Assembly: GCA_037157565.1 (NCBI GenBank)
Contig: JAZHRO010000063.1
Location: forward strand, 86,580,001 to 86,644,000
DNA: 64,000 nt
Reading direction: 5' to 3'
From: Thalassia testudinum
Taxonomy: Eukaryota; Streptophyta; Magnoliopsida; Alismatales; Hydrocharitaceae
Positions within the stretch are counted from its first letter, which is position 1. Each line of letters opens with the position of its first letter. The position numbers were made by a program, and so were the translations under genes. The notes below the pieces were generated by a model. The model worked only from the letters and a program-made list of their open reading frames with translations. It ran no database searches and was not told the DNA's origin. Below are positions 33,049 through 45,190 of this stretch, in pieces.

Positions 33049-34851
33049 GACCACTACCCACCACCATTCAAACCATCCTTGGCTAGCAAATTCACTCTCA
33101 TACTGTACCTAGAGCCCACGCCTAAGAGAGAAGAAGAAGAAGAAGATTAAGGGGATATTCTATCCCTTTGGTGCCTTCCCCTCTTCCCTTCTCTCTTAAG
33201 CCTACGCCAGCCAAAGGAGGAGCCAGGCAAGGAAGATCTTTGGAGGAGATCTTGAAGGTGGTCCATGCCACCTTAGAGGAGAATTTGAGGGTGGTGCACG
33301 CCCACCTCTTGAAGGAGAGCATTGAAGGTGGTAGCATCCACCTTGGAGGAGCTCTCAAGGAAGGAGAAGAAGGAGGCCCTCTTTTCAAGCCAAGGAGCAG
33401 CTAGGGTTGGAGCAAGAAGACTCCCTTCTTCAACAAATTTTGCAAGAGGATTTGTGTTTCTTTTATTGCTTTTAGATTTTTTCATTTCTAGTAGAAGCAT
33501 TCCTTTACTTGTGTTTGAAAAGAACACAAATTTTAGTTAATCAAATTGCCTTCTTTTTAATTTCCTATTGCAATTGTTACTTTTGTTCTTGCACTTATTC
33601 TACTTCCACTCCCTAATTACTCTAGGCCTCCACTTGCCTAGAGTGAGCTTAGGTAGTGGACATTTTAATCTCTTAAGTTTTAGCTTAGCATTTTAGGTGT
33701 TAGCACTTTTTCATTACAATTCATACTTTGCCCATATTATTTCAAAACACAAAAAATATATATATTTAAAATACCAAAAAGAAAGTTGGGATTTATTTTT
33801 AGCAATAGAATTGAATTGCAATTTTTGCCTCCTTGGACGACCCTAGATTCTCCCCTATCTAGGATACAAATTTAAAAGCGTATGCGAATTCGCATGTTAC
33901 AACGACAGTAAAAACCCGCTTTTACAAATCACGCCAAACTTCGCATCAATTGATCGGCAATTAGAACAGACTTCGGGTTGCTATGCCTCTAGGTGACCTT
34001 AAAAAGAGAGTTCTGCCTAAAGGTGTATTTTTACGACCGGTAGCTTTCTCCCTAATTTTACTTTTATGGGGTTAACACAAGGTTAAATCCAGTGTACATC
34101 TCCTTAGCTTATTCTACTTCTTTGCTTCTTCCTAAGTGTTTTGGAAATTTTTAGTGCATTTCTTGAGCTAGGTTCTGGATAATCGATCGATGAGCTATTA
34201 CCACCGACAACTTGCCAGCCATACTCATGTGGCGAATTGTGGCTTATTTCTTTTATTTTCTTTCTTTTCTTTTCTTTCTTTTCTCCTTATTCTTTTTCTT
34301 TTTATTTTATTTTAACTTTTTTTTTTTTAAGTAGGCGGCTTCCCTGGTCTAAGATTTACCTAAAGGCAGCAAGAAGAGAATGGTCCAGTGACTGGGATCT
34401 GGACAACCTACCTATGGGCTATTACCCACGATAACTTGCCAGTCATATCACCCTAGAAGGTTCATTAGCTACCCAATTTCCATTAAAATCACCGAACAAC
34501 AAGTCAGTGACAAGATAGTGTGTCGATGCTTAGACTTAGTTTCCTCAAATCAGAGGGCAGGTTGATAAGTCATGTACTTATCACCTAAACTAATTTAATC
34601 AAATTATAATATAATTCAGGATGGTGAGGACTCCAAAAGCAAATCCACTTTTTAGTGGATACCTGGGTTGATTAAGCCCAAGGACCTGAAGCGTCTTAGT
34701 GTTCAGATCCTAATGTAATATTTCCTAAGATTGAAAAGTCCTATTGTCTAGGTATTCCTTCCTAATTCAATTTTTTTATGTATATATAAGAAGAGAAATA
34801 GAATTTACAAGAATTTCACAGAGCTGACAAAATGATTCAAAAATGAATCCA

Positions 34852-34889
34852 CCCCCCCATGCCTAGCTGATGCAATGTCCACATTGAGA
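34852..34889 (-). other. Internal PPT-like module of TE-F
   Basis: The minus strand has GGACATTGC, a spacer, then TAGGCATGGGGGGGTGG, 270 bases after the integrase end. Confidence 0.65.
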
Positions 34890-35160
34890 AAAAGAGACAT
34901 GAAAGGAAGGGTAGAGTATGGAAGATATCACCTGAATATGAAGCTCGGGTTAGCTTTGAGTCAGATTGTACAGCTGCTGAGTTTAATGCTGTCAGCTAGG
35001 TGAAGTCCAGCCAAAGAAGTCACAACATGGCTAGAGCAATTGTGTTTGAGATGGGTTCTGGAAGAGTATAGTCAATAACAGGCTTCAGACATTGACCGTT
35101 GACTTTGATTGAATTACCCATCTTTGGGTCAAAGATCTGAACAGCTCCATTTGGAGAAAT

Positions 35161-36281
35161 CTAGTCGATAATGAATAGTCCATTCCATTTCAACCTAAGT
35201 TTGCCAGGAAAGAGCTTAAGTCGAGAATCGAATAGCCAGACCTTTTGGTTCGGCTCATAGCTCTTGCAGGAAATCAATTGGCCATGTAGAGCTTTGATCC
35301 GAGCCTTGTAGATCATAACATTCTCATATGCATCATTTCTAAACTCCTCCAACTCAGATAGTTGGAGTTTCCTGGCTTCCCGGCTAAATTCAGATCTAGA
35401 TTGCATTGCTTGATTGCCCTAAATGCCCTATGTTCAATTTCTACAGATAAATGGCACTCCTTTCCATACACTAGACTAAACGAAGACATGCCGATGGGCA
35501 TTTTATACGTCATACGATAGGCCCAAAGAGCATCCTCAAGCTTTTGAGTCCAATCTTTGCGATTAGGCCTAACCGTTTTCCACAGAATATTCTTAATCTC
35601 CCGATTAGAGATGTCGGCCTTTCCATTTGTTTGGGGATGATAAGGTGTGGAGATTTGATGATTAACCCCGTATTTAGCCAGCAAATTACGAAACTGGACA
35701 TTAGTGAAATGAGTGCCACCATCATTGATAATGGCCCTCGGAATCCCGAACCTACTGAAGATGTTCTTCTTGACAAAATTGATGACCACCTTGTGGTCAT
35801 TAGTTCGGGTGGGAATCGCCTTGATCCATTTGGACATGTAATCAACAGCAACAAGAATGTATTGATGTCCAAATGAAGGGAGGAAGGGTCCCATGAAATC
35901 AATGCCCCAAACGTCGAAGATTTCGATAGGAAGAATTGGGTTTAGGGGATTAGATCTCTCTTAGTAATATTCCTGAGTGCTTGGCATCGAGAACACGACC
36001 TTGAGAATTCCTGGGCATCCTTGAATACAGACAGCCAATAGAATCCAGATTGCAAAATTTTTGCAACCGTCTTTTTCCCGAAGAAGTGTCCACCACTCGC
36101 AGATGCATGGCAGAACTCAAGTATACTGTTGAATTCATTCTCTAGAACACATCGGTGAATAATTTGATCAGAGCCGAATTGGCACAGTTCAGGGTTTTCC
36201 CAAAAGTAATATTTGGCCTCAGATTTGAGTCTATCCCCTTGTTGCTTGGTCCAATCCTGGGGGATTTGACCAACGACCAAA
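35161..36281 (-). pseudogene. pol: TE-F integrase region of pol (decayed)
   Basis: The longest frame (35313-35894) reads [14 protein letters not shown] just upstream, then [29 protein letters not shown] with catalytic D intact, and [16 protein letters not shown], where D replaces the expected catalytic E 35 residues after the second Asp. The N-terminal HHCC region (35942-36391) is broken across frames. The C-terminal part (35161-35406) has [10 protein letters not shown] and GKLRLKWNG. Inactive by both residue change and frameshifts. Confidence 0.9.
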
Positions 36282-37884
36282 TAATTAATTAACAATGTCA
36301 GAAAACCACAGGATTTGGATGCCTGAAATTGCAAGGATGGTTTCGTCTGAAAAAGTATCAGCAATTGGGATGTCCAGATGAGAAGAATCACTTAGAAGTC
36401 TTGACAGATGATCCACCACCACATTCTGTACCCCAGATTTATCCTTGATTTCAAGATCAAATTCTTGAAGCAGAAGAATCCAACGAATAAGTCGGGGTTT
36501 GGCATCCTTTTTGGCCAAAAGATGTCTCAAGGCCGAGTGGTCGGTATATATAATGATGTGAGACCCTAAGAGATAAGCCCTGAATTTCTCTAGGGAAAAT
36601 ACTACGGTTAGTAATTCCTTCTCAGTAATAGTGTAATTCCTCTTGGCCTCGTCCAGAGTTTTACTAGCGTAGTAGATGACAAAGGGCTTCCTATCAACTT
36701 TTTAACCCAAAACAACCCCAACCGCGTAGTCAGAAGCATCGGTCATGATCTCAAAAGGGGCTGTCCAAACAGGTGGTTGCAACACTGGAGCACAAGTGAC
36801 TATCATTTTAAGAAAATCAAATGCCTTATGGCATGATTCATCGAAATCAAATGGTGCTTCTTTGGTGAGAAGATTGCTCAGAGGACGAGCAACCTTCGAA
36901 AAGTCCTTGATGAATCTCTTGTAGAATCCCACATGACCAAGAAATGATCGAATTTGTTTAACAGATGTAGGAGGAGGAAGTTTAGCGATAGCATCAACCT
37001 TAGCTTTATCCACTTCGATTCCTCGTTTACAGATTACATGACCCCAGACGATGCCTTCTTGTGTCATGAAATGACTCTTTTCCCAGCTAAGGACCAATCA
37101 TGTTTTGATGCATCGTTTAAGAATCATTTCAAGATTAGCTAGACAAGAGTCAAACGATTCTCAAAAATTAGAGAAATCATCCATGAAGACTTCCATAAAA
37201 TCTCCTTCCATGTTAGAGAATATAGCCAGCATACACCTTTGAAAAGTCACAGGTACATTACATAAGCCGAATGGCATCCTATGGAAAGCTAAGGTTCCAT
37301 AGGGATAGGTGAAAGTAGTTTTTTCCTGATCCTTGGGATGGATAGGAACTTGGTTATATCCCGAGTAGCCATCAAGAAAACATAAGTACTTCTGCCTAGC
37401 TATTCTTTCCAAGATTTGATCAATGAAAGGCAGAGGGAAATGATCCTTTTTCGTGGCTGTGTCCAGCTTCCTATAATCGATACAAACCCTCGAAGAGGAA
37501 GCTAAATGAGCTATGACAAATTCTCCTTTCTCATTAGTCATAACGGTAATCCCGACTTTCTTGGGAACAATCTGCAAGGGGACTTACCCAAGGACTATCA
37601 AAGATCAGATAAATGATTCTTGCATCGAGCCACTTAATAATCTCCTTCTTGATCACTTTTCGCATATTTGGATTTAATCTCCTCTGCATCTGGCGAGAAG
37701 GGCAGGATCCATCTTCCAAAAATATTCTATGATTGCAATAAGATGGCTCGATCCCCCTAAGGTCATGAATGGTCCAACCAATTGCCTCCTTGTGTTTCTT
37801 TAGGCCCTTAATCAGTTTAATCTCCTGCTCCTTTGTTAATTTAGCACTGATAATCACATGGAGCATCTTATGGAGTCCTAAAAA
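36282..37884 (-). pseudogene. pol: TE-F reverse transcriptase and RNase H (few stops)
   Basis: RT and RNase H stay in one frame from 37577 to about 36285 with few stops. RT: VCIDYRKLDTATKKDHFPLP, DGYSGYNQVPIHPKDQEKTT, RMPFGLCNVPVTFQRC, catalytic FMDD at 37176-37187, then SFLGHVGFYKRFIKDFSKVA in the connection. RNase H: EIMTDASDYAVGVVLG, then a stop, [32 protein letters not shown], so the D-E-D residues are present. The N-terminal lead-in (37534-37866) is in a different frame. Confidence 0.92.
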
Positions 37885-38646
37885 CTAATATTTCAGATTC
37901 TCAGGCAATGGTTTCAATTCAAGCTGGGGCAGGTTGATGATTAAAGGAAAGGAAGATGATGATGAAGACTCATCAAGAGGAAGAGGTTGAGAGTGAACAA
38001 AATCAATAACCTCTTCAGAAGATGGCAGGTCTGCCATAGAGGCTTGCGGGTCCAATTCATCTTCAGAGGGGGAACTTTCAAATGTAGAAACCATCATACA
38101 AGTTTCAATATTCACATTATCGTCATCAAGTTCCTCAATAAATCCACAATCCTCGAATTTATTAATCGCCTTAAAAATATCCAATTTCATTATTTGATCT
38201 CCAAAGGTGATTTCCATGCTACCGCTTTCATAGTTAATGTTGGCCTTAGCGGTAGCCAGGAATGGATGCCCCAGAATGATGGGCGTGTTCCTCAAATTTT
38301 CAAGTACATCCATGTCAAGGACAAGGAAATCTACAGGAAAATAGAAATCCTTATCCTTAACAATAACATCTTCAATAATGTCTCACGGATTTGTGACTGA
38401 ACGGTCCGCTAACTACAACATTACTGAAGTTGGCCAAAGTTCACCTAATCCAAACTTCTCGTAAATAGAAGTCGGAATTATGTTGATGGATGCACCCAGA
38501 TCCAGTAGTGCTCTATCAAAAGTGTAATCTCCGATGACACAAGAAATCAAAGGAGCACCTGGATCTCTCTTTTTCTGAGGGAGGTGGTGCAGGATAACAG
38601 AACTAGACTGCTTAGAGAGTACCACCTTCCTCGGAATAGATTCCCT
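37885..38646 (-). pseudogene. pol: TE-F aspartic protease and linker (decayed)
   Basis: FDRALLDLGASINIIPTSIY (38413-38625) holds the active-site D-L-G-A-S. After a stop, the frame 37885-38313 continues with NTPIILGHPFLATAKANINY, the protease C-terminal loop, then an acidic Ser-rich linker ending LKPLPENLKY. Confidence 0.88.
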
Positions 38647-39896
38647 TCACTTACGCTTCTGTGTACATAAATCCTTTAAAAATCTTATGTAAGCTGGTAT
38701 ATGCTTGATAGCGTCGAGGAGTAGGATATTGATCTCGACATTCTTGAAAATATCCAGAAGCTCCTCATTACTATCAACAGACTTCTTCCTTGATCTGATC
38801 AAGGCTTCAAGAAAAGGAACATGAGTCAGATCTTTGGAATTAGGTTCCTGAGCCTTGATTTCTTCTCTAGAGTTCTCCTTTCTCTCCTCAGGTTCTTCAG
38901 GATTCAGTAAATTAGAGCAGTGTGGTTGTGGATCCTGAGTTTGTTTACCACTCAAGGTAACAGAATTTGCAGATGTATATAAGTTTGGGTCTTGGGGAGG
39001 GTTAGAAAAGATTGGAGGGGCTTCATTAGCCAAGAATTGTTGATTTGTAGAAGAAGAAGAAGAAGAGGAAGGACCCTACTCAACCACCTGAGCATGTGCA
39101 TGTGGGTCCCTTTGATTTCCGTACCCATGGACTTGATTGCTTGGATTCAGGATATTTCATGGGTTCGGTACGAGTTGAGATGGTAGAGATTTGGGTTGAC
39201 GAGAATTAGCTATAAGCCCAGTTTGCAAGTTGTCCAGCGAGGTTTTCATTTGCTACATGAGCTGGAGCATGGATCCTTGCATCTCTACCATTTATCAGTT
39301 CAAATCAGCCTGCCCTACAGGTTGACGGGCATTCCAAGCTGGCTGATTGACCTGATTCAGGGGCAACTGAGTATAAACATGACCATGACCCATTGGTCGT
39401 TGTGGAGCATAGTTGTTGGGTCGGAATTGGGTCTACTACCCTGGATTTTTCCAGGAGAAGTTAGGGTGGTTTCTCCAACCCGGATTATAAGCATTGGAGT
39501 AGGGGTTGGATCTAACATTCTCCTGTACAGCATAAACATCCTCTTAGGGTGAGGATGGAAAGAAAGAAAGGGAAGGATCAGAGAAACTGGGATCAAAGGC
39601 TGTGGGATTTTTCCAGCACAAACATCCCCAATTTGGAACCTGTGGGGTTCCGAATAATGCTGGCTTGTAGGCTGAGTTGCATCAACTTGATTCACGAACT
39701 CCCATCCAGAAGGAGCTCGCGACGAATGGAATCCTGAATTCTGGGATTGAGTGGATCGAGAGTTGTTCACTGAATTTCCAGCCATCCACTCCTCCATTCT
39801 CTTAGGAACCAAGTCCACCTTATCAAGTTTATTACAAATCAATTCCATATCGAATGAATGAGAGTTGTGGACTTCATTAACTTTCGATCTGGGCTG
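38647..39896 (-). pseudogene. gag: TE-F Gag C-terminal spacer (decayed)
   Basis: The frame 38647-39033 is charged (EEPEERKENSREEIKAQEP) and ends with LLDAIKHIPAYIRFLKDL. Upstream frames include a GWRNHPNFSW segment (about 39455-39490). No CCHC zinc knuckle seen. Confidence 0.75.
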
Positions 39897-40640
39897 CTAG
39901 GACCGGTTAAAAGTATCCATGGAGGCATGATTGATCGAATTCTCGCTCATCTCCTCAAACAAATCGTGTGCGCTATCTACGTCTTTGTTGAGGAAATTGC
40001 CTCCACAAGAAGCGTCCACGTGATTTCTGAGTTGCTCAGTCAACCCGTGGTAGAAAATCTGTAGGAGTTGCCATTTCGGCACCTCGTGGTGTGGACACCT
40101 CCGCAATAGGTCATGGAATCGCTCCCAGGCCACATGAAATTGCTCCCCTGACCGCTGGGTAAAGGTAGTGATTGCCCGTCTCAAAGCATTGGTACGTTCG
40201 ACAGGGAAGAATTTCCTCAGAAAGGTCGATTTGAACTCATTCCAAGTTGCAATTGGTCTTCCTATAGTCTTGTACCAATGAGTGTCTTTATCTCTAAGAG
40301 AGTGGGGGAAGAGCCTCATGATCATTTGCTCCTCATTCACGTTTCGTGCCTTGGTGGTCTAGACCAAAGTGGTCAAGTCCTCCAAATGCTGAAATGGGTC
40401 TTCAGAGCCAAGCCCATGGAAATGTTTGATCAGGCTTAACACCTAGGGCTTGATTTCTATGTCTCCGGTAGGAATTTGGACGCCAGGACGTTCCCCGTAA
40501 TTTGAAAGATCATAAAAATCCTTCAAGAGCTGAGCACCCTGCATTCTCTAGAACCATTCTTGCATTCTCTACATTTGTTCTAGCTACCTTCGAAATACCT
40601 CCTGTGGATCCTGAGGCAGCAGAGGCTGTTGATCAGCCAT
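39897..40640 (-). pseudogene. gag: TE-F Gag (capsid-like region, decayed)
   Basis: Probable start ATG at 40640 (MADQQPLLPQDPQEVF). After stops, the frame 39897-40340 shows the gag core HWYKTIGRPIATWNEF, FLRKFFPVERTNALRRAI, GEQFHVAWERFHDLLRRCPH, QIFYHGLTEQLRN and DASCGGNFLNK. This is the best preserved gag core in the window. Confidence 0.88.
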
Positions 40641-41945
40641 GGGATCAATTTGGCCAAAATCCAATCTATGCCTCCTAAAACTCTAGTGGTCCTTCCAATC
40701 GGGGATTCAATGACCTTCTTCCCAGCATAAACTAGGAAAAGGTCGGAAGGACTGGGATAAGAACCCTGCAGCACAACAAAACAAGCCTGTCCTTAAGTGG
40801 GTAGCCTAAGGATCTATGCACTCTCAAAACCCGCCTTAAGATTATAAACAATTTACTCTACTTGTGTCTGCTCAATCCAACCAGTTAGAAGGAGGGACTG
40901 GGGAGAAGGTTCTTCCATCGACTTGCGCCTCCAGTTCTTAGTGTGCCCCCCAGCCGCGGTCATTTGATGCTACTCTGCTATCTGGACATTAGATTGATCA
41001 GTACAAGTAGGTTAATTGTAAACAATCTCAGACTAGGCCCCAAAGAGTGAATTTGTCCTTAAGGCCAACGTCTACTCAATTTTATTGAGGCCTAGGATTG
41101 TAGTGCTTATGAAATGTGGTGGGCCCTTAAAATGGGTTGTGCCCTTAATGATCAATTGAGTATGTGTAAGTGCATGCACAACCAGGGTTTTCATGCAAGA
41201 TTATTTGTGATGAGTAGATTTTAATGTTCAAATCTTGCTTAAGTAGCTTTTAGGGTTTAGAATTAGGTTGATTTCAATCAAGTTTGAGGCAAACTAGGTT
41301 TTCAAACAAGAGTGAAGATTGCTTTCCTTTTAAAATAAGAAATAAAGTGGAGTGCCTGGTATGAAACTAGATTGAAAACCCTAAGAGGAAGCTACTTGGT
41401 GAGTTGATTTTAGGTTGAGTGGTGCAGCCCAAACAACTCAAACAATTGACCACAATTGCACCACTGGGTTAGGCACACAGAAATAATTAACCTAGAATGA
41501 TTTCTACTCTTTTATGTGTTGATTTGTGTCTACTAGTTCCACATCTCAGAATCCGATTGAGTAGAAGAAAATCAATTAGGTTAAGTGCATTGAATGTGGG
41601 TGTATGTTGTGTGTATGTTGAATTACCCCACAAAATTATCCTTTTAATTTTTTTATATGCGAGAGTGAAATGTGAGTGTGAGTGGAAATCCAAACAACCA
41701 AACTAATCATAGAATTTATGCAAACACCTAGGTTAATTGAAATTTGAATTTAATGTGATGAAATGAAATCTATGTTGGGGGAAGAATGGGGAGCACTTAC
41801 AGTCATCTTCAACTGTACTTTACTTCGATCTACCGCTTGACGATTCCTTGATAGAGGTATCTACAAAACAATAGACACGAGAGAAAGCAAGTTAGAAGAT
41901 AGTAAAGTGTGTGAAATGTGAAAAGAAGATCGAAAAATCATTGCC
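40641..41945 (-). other. TE-F leader with conserved stem-loop
   Basis: Homologous to the TE-C leader and to TE-J. The inverted repeat GGTTGTGC (41135-41142) and GCACAACC (41176-41183) is conserved in all three. No coding region. Confidence 0.8.
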
Positions 41946-41963
41946 TCCCTGGCAATGGTGCCA
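41946..41963 (-). other. TE-F primer binding site
   Basis: The minus strand reads TGGCACCATTGCCAGGGA, three bases from the 5' LTR. tRNA-Asp type with a few changes. Confidence 0.85.
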
Positions 41964-41966
41964 AAA

Positions 41967-43620
41967 TGTTTAACGTCGGAGGACTACGCTATCGAAGTTG
42001 GTTTTGAAAACCTGTCATTGTAGTTCGAGTAGCAAGGAACTCGGGTTCAACAGATAAAATTTATGTCGGAAAAGAAATCCTAGGTCAAACTCAGGGAGGC
42101 TACGTCGATCAAAATTTGCAATTATGTTATTTTGTGTTTTTGTTTAAAGAGCGGAATAATCACAATGAAATGGAATAAATATAAACAATAAGAGAGAGAG
42201 AGAGAAAACATTTACTTGATGTTGCAAAATGTTTGTACAACTAAGAAAGTGAGAAAAGATTACACTAGAAAGCGAGAAATTATTACACTAGAAAGCAGGA
42301 AAATTCTACTCTAGAAAGTAGGAAAAAGGAATGGGAAAGAGAAGTTATCCTCCTCAATGATTGCTTGGAGGACAAGCCGGATGAGACAATGCCTGGAAGA
42401 TGAGGAACGGAGTGGGAAGAAGGAGGTCAAAGCAGGAGGAACAGGAACGAGGCAGCACGTCGTTGTCGTGGGATCTGCTTCCAGAATAGGGGCAAAAAAA
42501 TTGATTTTAGCTCTTGAGGAGCATCCTGAGTGTGGGACAAGCTTCTCTTGAGCTTTGGAGAGGGAGTGAAGAGAAGGAAGGGATGAGAAATTCATATGGA
42601 GGGGGTCTTCTTTTATAGTTGCAAGGAGTGGGGGCATTTTGGACATTTTAATTTCAAAAACATTAATATGGGACTTTTAATGACGAACTTAAACGTCACT
42701 AAAAATTCATCGTGGGCAACGTGTGCGCATGCTGCGCACGCCCACTCTTCTTCTCCACCCAAAATGCATGCGCACGTATGCATGCTCACGGTCGTTCGAT
42801 CACGAGATCGGACGGTTGAGAGTAGTTACCCGTGCCGCGCGCCCACGTACGATCACGCATAAGCGTTGCGTGTTTGTTTGTGCGTGGGCGCTATCGCTCA
42901 CTCCTTGCCACCAGATCTTCATTACACAGGTCTGATCGCACGCCTGCTCTTCGTTTTGAAGCGTAGCGCAGCCCAAACACGTGCCCTTCACTCGCGAAGG
43001 GGCGCTCGATTGCTGCGCTACGCCTCCTCTTTACGCAAGCAGGTGCTTTTGTGCGAGCAGCTTCGCGGTCGTTGGATGAGCATCCAACGGTCGAGATCAA
43101 GCGAGCGGGTGAAGAAGGAAGACTGCGGCCGATGTTGGGAGCTACGATGGTGCCATGTGGCACCATCTAGGTCATCCACCTTCTGAGTGATGTAGATGGT
43201 GCCATGAGTGTCGGATTGGACCAATTTTTGCATTGTTAGGCTGCGATCGTCGATCTGAACCCATCTGTGCTGTCGGATTTGTCGTTTGAGGTGCGGATTA
43301 ACACCATCTTGGCCCTTGCTCTTTAAAGTTCATCAGTCTCTATCTGGTGCTACAAATGTCCGATTAGGGTGATCTTGGAGTCATTGAACTCCAATCGTCA
43401 CCCTAATCAAATCTGTATGGTTGGATCTTCGATCCGAGGCCCTAATAAAAAGTTGTCCTATCCCTAACCATAAAAAGAAGACAATTACTATACAATTTGT
43501 ACAACTTGATCTAAATGCATGATTATGCATGTTATGCACTATTTATAATGTATGATGCTAATGTGACACTAAGAACATGCATTAAGAGACATTTTAGGTT
43601 AATCAGATGTATGCACATCA
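41967..43620 (-). repeat. TE-F 5' LTR
   Basis: TGTTTAACG at 41967 and GCACATCA at 43620, 1654 bases. It preserves the uninterrupted target site used by TE-G in the other LTR. Roughly one base in ten differs from the 3' LTR in the first 160 bases by eye. Confidence 0.92.
42611..42617 (-). promoter_or_regulatory. TATA box of TE-F 5' LTR
   Basis: The minus strand reads TATAAAA in the context GCAACTATAAAAGAAGAC; likely Pol II promoter of TE-F. Confidence 0.62.
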
Positions 43621-44171
43621 ACCCCCTCTTGGAAAAATGTTAATATGGGTGGTCTACTATCAAAAAATTCTGAAATCAATTCTGTTGAAAAGGACATTCA
43701 ATTTTGGTCAGGATAGGGTCATTGCTTATTTTGATTGGACCCTTCTTGACAAAATCTTAAAAAAGGATTCATTGAATAGAAACTGTACATCCTAGGATCT
43801 TCTACACTAGGGAGTTTTGATTTTATATAGTCACACAAAAGGCCTTAAAGAAAATCAATTTTCACCAACCGTGTGCCTATACGTTTGTGCCGTGTTTGAA
43901 GGTGTAAACAAGTGAGAACTTTAAATGACATTAAAGCAAGATTTAAATCCTAAAAATCACACATCTTAATCTTGTCTGTGACGGAACACTTGTTTTGGCT
44001 TTGGGTCCTTACACCTAATTGTGAACACACTTCTCACATCAATTTCCCTTCGCATCTCTCCTGGTTCTTCTCTGGTGTATGCACGGAAGGTGATCACTTC
44101 ATCTCGAATTGGTTGCTTTAGATAGAGAAACTAGGAGGAAACTTGGTTTTGCTAGGGCTGAGACTGAGGAC
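43621..44171 (+). other. TE-E leader, second part
   Basis: Resumes the TE-E leader after TE-F; the first five bases ACCCC are the right TSD. Non-coding. Confidence 0.7.
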
Positions 44172-45190
44172 ATGGCTGACCCATGAGTTGAGGAGGCTGA
44201 GGATCAACCTCAATCCAATGCCATGGCCATGATTTAGGCACAGATTACTGCCAACCACCAACTTCAGCAACAATAGATTCACACCATCATGCAGGCCATA
44301 CATCGACTATAGAACCCTCAGGGGAAAAATCAAGGACAGAACCCTTAAGGACAACCCCCACTGAACCCACCACCACCCCTTGAGGGCCAACCAAGGCCTC
44401 TCTGTGATTTTTGCGATATGTCTGCCATCCGAGTAGAGCCATACCTTAGGGTCCCCGAAGGGGGAGATGATTTTGAGATAAAACACAGTGTACTTAGCTT
44501 GATTCAAAGCCATTTCCATGGGAGCTCAAATGAAGACCCTTTCCAACACCTAGAGGACTTAGAGCGGATTGCTCGGACTGTAAAACCTAGGAACATCAAT
44601 TTAGATATTGTTTTAATCAAGATGTTCCCATTCTCCCTAAGAGACAAAGCGTCTCATTGGTTTAAGACTTTAGGGAGACCCATCTACACTTGGGCAGAAT
44701 TAAGGCATGCTTTTCTTAAGAAGTTTTTCCCTATAGGAAGAACTAATGCCCTTAGGAGAGCCATTACTACTTTTACCCTGCAAAGTGGAGAGCAATTTCA
44801 TTAGGCGTGGGAGAGATTTAATGAATTATTGAGGAAATGCCCACACCACGAGGTTTTAAAGTGGCAATTGGCCTAGATTTTCTACCATGGTTTGGACAAC
44901 AACTTTAGGAATTTTGTGGATGCTTCATGTGGAGGCAACTTTTTGAATAAGGATGAGGAGAGCACATTTGAGCTCTTTGAATCAATGAGCGAGAATTCAC
45001 TTAACAATGCCTCCATGACCCAATATAATCGGTCCAGTCAACCCCGTGGTGGGATTTATGAGGTGCAAACCAATTCTGGAATGGTTGACATGGACATTAT
45101 TGCCAAGAAGTTGGATCGGGTTGAGTTGGTGGATAAAAAGATTGACGAGCTGTTGAACCAAACCCGAACCCCATTATAGACCTTCTCCCT
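44172..45190 (+). pseudogene. gag: TE-E Gag (capsid-like region, decayed)
   Basis: Likely start ATG 44172 (MADP then a stop), in the same frame as the core. Core motifs: DPFQHLEDLERIARTV, SHWFKTLGRPIYTWAELR, FLKKFFPIGRTNALRRAI, then a stop after GEQFH where relatives have a sense codon before AWERF. The frame continues with FVDASCGGNFLNKDEES and an NNASM segment. Stops are mostly TAG at Gln positions; the frame itself is kept. Confidence 0.9.

Larger units (their letters stand above)
32315..33948 (+). mobile_element. solo-H: solo LTR inside TE-F
   Basis: TGATAAATG to TTCGCATCA, 1634 bases, flanked by exact TSD ATTGA (32310-32314, 33949-33953). The homologous place in TE-E (about 52513-52526) lacks it, confirming an insertion. 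A TATA box at 33041 on the plus strand gives its orientation. No internal region, PBS or PPT: it was reduced to one LTR by recombination, the usual origin of solo LTRs. The stretch 33168-33404 has GAGGA-rich ORFs on both strands, not supported as genes. Confidence 0.9.
31992..35160 (-). other. TE-F 3' untranslated region (contains solo-H)
   Basis: Non-coding between integrase and PPT. Homologous, in reverse, to 49938-52870 of TE-E. It holds solo-H (32315-33948), a spaced direct repeat (34182-34226 and 34404-34450) and an internal PPT-like module (34852-34889). No env-like frame. Confidence 0.75.
21339..43620 (-). mobile_element. TE-F: Athila-like Ty3/gypsy retrotransposon, hosts TE-G and solo-H
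   Basis: Minus-strand order: 5' LTR (43620-41967), PBS, leader, gag, PR, RT-RH, IN, 3' region, PPT, 3' LTR (31962-31811 and 22825-21339, split by TE-G). The flanks TCCCC (21334-21338) and ACCCC (43621-43625) are a TSD with one change. The left LTR terminus is TATTGAAC where TGTTTAAC is expected, a point mutation of the terminal G. Without insertions the element is about 11.7 kb. Confidence 0.92.

Noticed and set aside
33122..33540. ORFs of 72-88 codons on both strands in solo-H
   Set aside because: GAGGA-rich repeats produce open frames on both strands; they lie downstream of the LTR TATA box with no recognisable product.
31992..35160. Env-like ORF between pol and 3' LTR, as in some Athila elements
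   Set aside because: No long frame, signal peptide or membrane segment seen in this or in the equivalent regions of TE-B, TE-D and TE-E.
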